From Amorphoplanes friuliensis DSM 7358 (GTDB lineage: Bacteria; Actinomycetota; Actinomycetes; Mycobacteriales; Micromonosporaceae), in assembly GCF_000494755.1 (NCBI RefSeq), contig NC_022657.1, forward strand, positions 5,246,001-5,310,000: a DNA stretch of 64,000 bases, given 5' to 3'. The position numbers were made by a program, and so were the translations under genes. Positions within the stretch are counted from its first letter, which is position 1, and the number at the start of each line of letters is the position of its first letter. Below, piece by piece: positions 60,080-64,000 of the stretch. The notes under the pieces were generated by a model. The model made no database searches. It was not told the DNA's origin and saw only the letters and a list, made by a program, of their open reading frames with translations.

Positions 60080-60786
60080 ACAAACAGGCCCAAGCCGTGA
60101 TCATGCTGCTCTTCGGCGGCGCGATCCTCAAGGCGAGCCTCTCCGATCTCTACCTGCGCTACGTCAAGGAGGCCCTCCAGCCCTTCCTGATCGGCGCCGG
60201 CATCCTGCTGGTCGCGGCCGCGGTCCTGACCCTCTGGTACGACCTGAGAGGCCGAGCCGCCACCGACGACGGCCACGGGCACCACCACGAGCCCCGGGTC
60301 GGCTGGCTGCTCCTGCTGCCCGTGCTGGGCCTGCTGCTGGTCGCGCCGCCGGCCCTGGGCTCGTACGCCGCCGGTCAGGCCGGCACGGTGCTGACCGCGC
60401 CCGGCTCGGACTCGGACTATCCCGCGCTGCCCGCCGGTGACCCGGTCGACGTCGGGCTGCTCGACTACGCCTCCCGCGCGGTCTTCGACGGCGGGCGCAG
60501 CCTGACCGGCCGCACGCTGCGGCTGACCGGCTTCGTCACACCCGGCCCGGACGGCGAGCCAATGCTGGCCCGCATGGTGATGTCCTGCTGCGCCGCCGAC
60601 GGCCGCCCGATCAAGGTCGGCCTCGACGGCGACAGCCGCGTCACCGCCGCACCCGACACCTGGGTGCAGGTCACCGGCGCCTGGACGACCCGGACCGCCA
60701 AGGACCCGGTCAACCAGGCCGAGGTCCCCTATCTCCAGGTCACCGGCTGGCAGGAGATCACCGCGCCGAAGCAGCAGTACGAGTGA
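60076..60786 (+). CDS. TIGR03943-family permease partner
   Basis: 236 residues. Three spans (AVIMLLFGGAILKASLS, ALQPFLIGAGILLVAAAVLTLWY, VGWLLLLPVLGLLLVAPPALG) with a HGHHH motif between the second and third that could bind metal. A C-terminal extracytoplasmic domain has LTGRTLRLTGFVTP, MVMSCCAADGRPIKVGLDG and YLQVTGWQEI. Encoded with overlaps on both sides (GTGA), so it is made together with the permease. Confidence 0.82.
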   Translation: MNKQAQAVIMLLFGGAILKASLSDLYLRYVKEALQPFLIGAGILLVAAAVLTLWYDLRGRAATDDGHGHHHEPRVGWLLLLPVLGLLLVAPPALGSYAAGQAGTVLTAPGSDSDYPALPAGDPVDVGLLDYASRAVFDGGRSLTGRTLRLTGFVTPGPDGEPMLARMVMSCCAADGRPIKVGLDGDSRVTAAPDTWVQVTGAWTTRTAKDPVNQAEVPYLQVTGWQEITAPKQQYE

Positions 60787-61859
60787 GAGCTGCCCGCGGC
60801 GTCCTCGCCCTGGCAATCGCGCTCGCCGCCGGAGGCGCGCTGCTCGTGTTCGCGCCGGACGACAAGAAGGCAGCACCACCGGCAGCCCGCGTCGCGCTGG
60901 CCGAGGCCTGGCCGGGCGCCCAGCGGGCGGAGATCGCCGGCAACCTGCGCGACGGGCCGATCTACCACCCGGGGCTCTTCCTGGACGCGCGCACCAGCGT
61001 CGGGACCGCGCCGAGCCCGGACGGCACGGCCGTGCGCCTGCTGGTCCGCAACGCCGACGACACTATCCGTGAGCTGCGGCGGCGCCCGCTGAACAAGAAT
61101 CCCGAGTTCGGCAACCTGACGACCGGTGGCGACGAACTTGTCTGGACCGAGTCCGCCGACGGCGTACCGGTGGAGATCTGGACGGCCCGGACCACCGGCG
61201 GCCCGGCCCGGAAGGTCACGGCCGACACCGGCAACGCCCTGTTCTTCGGGTCGCAGTGGGATCTGGCGCTCGCCGGCGGCGAGGTGCACTGGGCGGCGGC
61301 GTCGCCGCAGGGTGACAAATTTACCGAGATCCGTTCGGTGGCCCTGGCCGGCGGGACCGTGCGCAAGCGCGAGGAGCCGGGCACCTGGGCGCTGTCGGCG
61401 TGGCCGTGGCTGACCGAGGGCGGCGGTGACCAGGCCGGGACCACCCGCCTGCGCAACCTCGACGCGAACAGGGAGACCCGGGTCGAGCAGAGCGGCGCCG
61501 AGCTGGCCACGTGCAGTCCGGTCTGGTGCCGCGTGCTGGTCATGAACGGTGACGGCCTGGCCCGCATCGACGTGATGCATCCCGACGGCTCGGCCCGGCA
61601 GCGGATCGCCGGGCCCGCCGCGAGCGCGGCGATCACCGACGTGGGGGTGCTGGACCGCTTCGAGATCCTCGCCGAGGCCGGGCCCGACTCGGACCTGACC
61701 GGCACCGCCGGCCTGCTGATCTACGACATCACGGCCGGCCGCACGATCGACGTCAGCCCGGCCGCGGACGGCGCCTTCAGCCGCAACGGTGTCCTCTGGT
61801 GGGCCACCGGCGACCAGGACGCCCTCGTCTGGCACACCCTCGACCTCCGGACGGTCTAG
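60783..61859 (+). CDS. Secreted beta-propeller-like protein, unknown function
   Basis: 358 residues from GTG 60783 (GTGA overlap). N-terminal signal anchor VLALAIALAAGGALLVF, then repeated short beta units (DELVWTESADGVPVEIWTARTTGGPARKV; GGEVHWAAASPQGDKFTEIRSVALAGGTVRK) like TolB/WD-type propellers. Third gene of the permease operon, so it may bind the transported ion outside the cell. Not recognised. Confidence 0.72.
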   Translation: MRAARGVLALAIALAAGGALLVFAPDDKKAAPPAARVALAEAWPGAQRAEIAGNLRDGPIYHPGLFLDARTSVGTAPSPDGTAVRLLVRNADDTIRELRRRPLNKNPEFGNLTTGGDELVWTESADGVPVEIWTARTTGGPARKVTADTGNALFFGSQWDLALAGGEVHWAAASPQGDKFTEIRSVALAGGTVRKREEPGTWALSAWPWLTEGGGDQAGTTRLRNLDANRETRVEQSGAELATCSPVWCRVLVMNGDGLARIDVMHPDGSARQRIAGPAASAAITDVGVLDRFEILAEAGPDSDLTGTAGLLIYDITAGRTIDVSPAADGAFSRNGVLWWATGDQDALVWHTLDLRTV

Positions 61860-61860
61860 C

Positions 61861-61991
61861 GCCGTCCTGCCGATCCCGGCGAGGCGGGAAGACGGCGTAG
61901 GGCCGTCCTGCCGATCTCCGCGGAGTCCGCGGCGAGGCCCGAAGCCGGCCCCGGCGCGGGCCGCCGAGATCGGCGGGGCAGGTGCTGGATC
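61861..61991. repeat. Structured intergenic element, copy B
   Basis: The 57-bp segment 61935-61991 matches 54414-54470 (43/57, no gaps). It is preceded by a duplicated GCCGTCCTGCCGATC (61861-61875 and 61902-61916, 41 bp apart). The second duplicate, CCTGCCGATCTCCGCGG, can pair with CCGAGATCGGCGGGGCAGG inside the element. It starts one base after the stop of a plus-strand gene. The rest of the 221-bp gap (to 62080) holds a GAGGAG ribosome binding site for the next gene. Confidence 0.55.
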
Positions 61992-62080
61992 GGCCCGCCC
62001 CCACCGGGCGGCGGGAGTTCGCTATCGTCTGCCCTCGCTCCTGCCGCGACCGGTGGCGGGGGCCGACGAGGAGGAGCGCA

Positions 62081-63088
62081 GTGCGCAGTCACACCAGAGC
62101 AGGCCGGACGACGTCGCGGGTGCTGGCGGCGGGAGCGGTCGCGGCCCTGCTGGTGGTGTCCGGCTGCAGCGATTCCGGCTCCTCCGACGACAAGGCGGCG
62201 GCCGTCGGTCAGCAGGCCGCTGCCGCCGCGGCCGGCCCGCCCGTGATCAGCGAGGCCGACGCCAAGGCCCTGATGACCAAGATCACTGCGGCGAACAACA
62301 AGGCGAACCTCGCCCTCGACCCGGAGCAGGTCGGCGGTTACGAGGCCGAGGCCAGCCTCGCCTCGGACGCGGCCGGGCTGATCTCGTACGTCGGACGGCC
62401 GCTCGGCGAGTTCGACTACGAACTCGAGACTCTGCTGGCGCCGTCCTCGACCGCCGGGGCGGACTTCTTCGTCGCCGACGCGGTTGTCGGCTCCGCCACC
62501 CAGCACTACCCGTTGGTGCTGGCGAAGGCGGGCGCGGACTGGAAGGTCGTGCACAGCGCACCCCTGGAGGTGCCGCTGCCGGAGCTGCAGAAGGGCGCTG
62601 CGGGCAGCGTCGAGGTGGTCGACCGGGCGGACCCCGCCAAGACCCTGCTGATCTCTCCGGAGCAGGTCGCCCAGGAGCACGCCACGGCGCTGGGCACCGC
62701 GGGAGGCAAGGGCCCGTTCGCGGGTGACGCCACCTCGGCCAAGGTTGTCGAGAGTGACCAGGCCCGCGAGCAGATCCGCTTCGAGGACGGTGCGGCACCG
62801 GACGCCCTCGACATCAAGACGACAGTTACGCCCTACCCGGTGCGGGCGCTGCGCACCAAGGACGGCGGGGCTCTGGTCGCGTACTCGACGCAGACCGAGT
62901 TCGTGGCGACCAAGGCGGGTGCGGAGGCGGATCTCGGGCCGATCCTGACCAAGCTGGGCGGCCGGACGGCTCCGGGCAAGGTCAGCGTCACGATCCTGAA
63001 CATGTGGTGGACCAAGGTGCCCGCGATGGGCAAGGGTGACAAGGTCACCGTGCTCGGCGGCACCAACCAGCCGGTCTCGGTCAAGTAG
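62081..63088 (+). CDS. Lipoprotein of unknown function
   Basis: 335 residues from GTG 62081 behind GAGGAG. Lipobox ending VVSGC (Cys29), a low-complexity Ala/Gln stretch, then a mixed alpha/beta region (ISEADAKALMTKITAANNKANLALDPEQVGGYEAEASL; HYPLVLAKAGADWKVVHSAPLEVPLPEL; TPYPVRALRTKDGGALVAYSTQTEF). Actinobacterial lipoprotein family of no known role as far as I can tell. Ends at a strong hairpin shared with the convergent phosphatase gene. Confidence 0.72.
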   Translation: MRSHTRAGRTTSRVLAAGAVAALLVVSGCSDSGSSDDKAAAVGQQAAAAAAGPPVISEADAKALMTKITAANNKANLALDPEQVGGYEAEASLASDAAGLISYVGRPLGEFDYELETLLAPSSTAGADFFVADAVVGSATQHYPLVLAKAGADWKVVHSAPLEVPLPELQKGAAGSVEVVDRADPAKTLLISPEQVAQEHATALGTAGGKGPFAGDATSAKVVESDQAREQIRFEDGAAPDALDIKTTVTPYPVRALRTKDGGALVAYSTQTEFVATKAGAEADLGPILTKLGGRTAPGKVSVTILNMWWTKVPAMGKGDKVTVLGGTNQPVSVK

Positions 63089-63099
63089 GACACACGGGT

Positions 63100-63129
63100 C
63101 TCCCGGCGCCGCTGGTGCGGCGCCGGGAG
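63100..63129. terminator. Bidirectional terminator hairpin
   Basis: CTCCCGGCGCCGC pairs perfectly (13 bp) with its complement around TGGT, in the 47-bp gap between two convergent genes, 11 bp after the lipoprotein stop and 6 bp before the phosphatase stop. Confidence 0.75.
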
Positions 63130-63135
63130 TTCCGC

Positions 63136-64000
63136 TCAGCTGCCGACCGGTCCACCGTCGAGTCGCCAGGTCACCACGACCGCGGGCTTGGCGAAGTCGC
63201 CGTCCGGCCAGGTCGAGGCCGGGTCGTCCATCGTCGCCCCGGTGATCTCGCCCGGGTGCTGGACCGCCACGAAGACCGACCGCTCGTCGGTGGTGATGAA
63301 CGGCCCGCACGTCTCCGCGCCCGGCGGCACGGTCAGGAACTGCTTGAGGTGACCGCGCTCCGGGCCCTCGATCGCGGTCGCGAAGAGGCCGTCGTTGCTG
63401 CCCAGCTGGTTGCCGTCGGTGGAGATCCAGAGGTTGCCGGCGCCGTCGAAGGCGACGTTGTCCGGACACGAGATCGGCGAGACGGCCGCCTTGTCGTATC
63501 CCGCGAAGAACGTCGCCGGGTCGGCCGGGTCGCCGCAGACGATCGGCAGTGACCAGGTGAACGTCTCGGCGGTGTTGTCGCCGCCGCGCTCGACGATCTC
63601 GAGGATCTGCCCGTGCTTGTTGGCGGTACGCGGGTTCGCCTCGTCGGCGGGAGCGTTGGTGCCGACACCCCGGTTGGTGTTGTTGGTCATCGCCGCGTAG
63701 ATCTTGCCCGTGTGCAGGCTGGGCTGGACGTCCTCGGGCCGGTCCATCTTGGTGGCACCGACGCGGTCACCGGCGATACGTGCGTAGATCAGCACCTCGA
63801 CCGCCGTCATGCCGGGCACGTACGAGCGCTCGCCCGACACCAGTTTGATCCACTGACCCGTACCGTCGAAGAGGCCGTCGGAGGGCAGTTTGCCGGAACC
63901 GTCGATCTCGGCCGGCGGGCTGTCGCCGGTGACCTTGGCGACGTAGAGCGTGCCCGACTCCAGCAGGGTCAGGTTGTGCCGGCGGGCCGACTCCGAGTTG
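63136..64000 (-). CDS. PhoX-type alkaline phosphatase (DUF839), N-terminus beyond window
   Basis: 288 codons to the right window edge; 5' end lies outside. PhoX-family beta-propeller: RHNLTLLESGTLYVAKVTGD, MDRPEDVQPSLHTGKIYAAMTNNTNRG, CPDNVAFDGAGNLWISTDGNQLGSNDG, CGPFITTDERSVFVAVQHPGE. The DRPED and NTNR motifs belong to the calcium/iron site of PhoX. Secreted phosphate-ester hydrolase, exported usually by Tat. Ends at the hairpin shared with the upstream lipoprotein. Confidence 0.88.
   Translation of the reverse strand, partial: NSESARRHNLTLLESGTLYVAKVTGDSPPAEIDGSGKLPSDGLFDGTGQWIKLVSGERSYVPGMTAVEVLIYARIAGDRVGATKMDRPEDVQPSLHTGKIYAAMTNNTNRGVGTNAPADEANPRTANKHGQILEIVERGGDNTAETFTWSLPIVCGDPADPATFFAGYDKAAVSPISCPDNVAFDGAGNLWISTDGNQLGSNDGLFATAIEGPERGHLKQFLTVPPGAETCGPFITTDERSVFVAVQHPGEITGATMDDPASTWPDGDFAKPAVVVTWRLDGGPVGS

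Overview
The window is 64 kb of very GC-rich DNA from a free-living, soil-type actinobacterium. I would guess Micromonosporaceae (Actinoplanes-like). The basis is strong third-position GC, many GTG/TTG starts, GTGA/ATGA stop-start overlaps, GAF-ANTAR, SpoIIE-phosphatase/STAS, DGPF-ECF42 and PucR families, and many exported lipoproteins. The taxon is inferred from gene style, not from a marker gene. There are about 60 intact protein genes, four broken genes, and no rRNA, tRNA, phage or CRISPR.

Layout. 1-6.0 kb: truncated peptide-type ABC importer (dppC-dppA), a diverged EgtA-like protein, a LigD polymerase-domain protein, and two M20 dipeptidase genes that each lost an internal segment. 6.0-13.2 kb: GAF-ANTAR RNA-binding regulator, a Zn-peptidase lipoprotein, a partner-switching set (SpoIIE-type phosphatase, STAS protein, anti-sigma kinase), and a methyltransferase coupled to a YbdK-type carboxylate-amine ligase. 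13.2-24.4 kb: alcohol dehydrogenase, a phosphate transporter stub, and regulator/target pairs (TetR-SDR, MarR-MFS, TetR-quinone reductase, LysR-EamA), three with visible operators. 24.4-33.7 kb: a continuous minus-strand block holding a sulfonate/taurine operon (tauC-A-B-D-like), a two-component system and an iron/organophosphate-type ABC importer. 33.7-39.2 kb: ankyrin protein, DGPF/ECF42 sigma pair, a tandem-repeat array, a methyltransferase, a cysteine-less redoxin and a frameshifted phosphotransferase. 39.2-50 kb: carbonic anhydrase, flavin dehydrogenase with divergent PucR regulator, L,D-transpeptidase, YcnI copper protein, DHA2 drug pump, MerR/GyrI pair, GH30 glycosidase with divergent LacI. 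50-64 kb: MocA oxidoreductase, 1005-residue GGDEF-EAL protein, TetM/OtrA-type ribosomal protection protein with an overlapping leader ORF, GNAT, SfnB-type sulfur flavoenzyme, a permease pair, lipoproteins and a PhoX-type phosphatase.

The most interesting signal is a shared 21-bp inverted repeat, TGCCTA-N9-TMGGWA. It lies in front of the sulfonate operon, in front of the cysteine-less redoxin, and between the divergent dppA and egtA-like genes. I read this as a local sulfur-limitation regulon whose regulator is not identified here. Other points of note are a 57-bp element repeated downstream of two genes, the leader ORF on the ribosomal protection gene, paired TetR operators, and a pattern of internally deleted genes.
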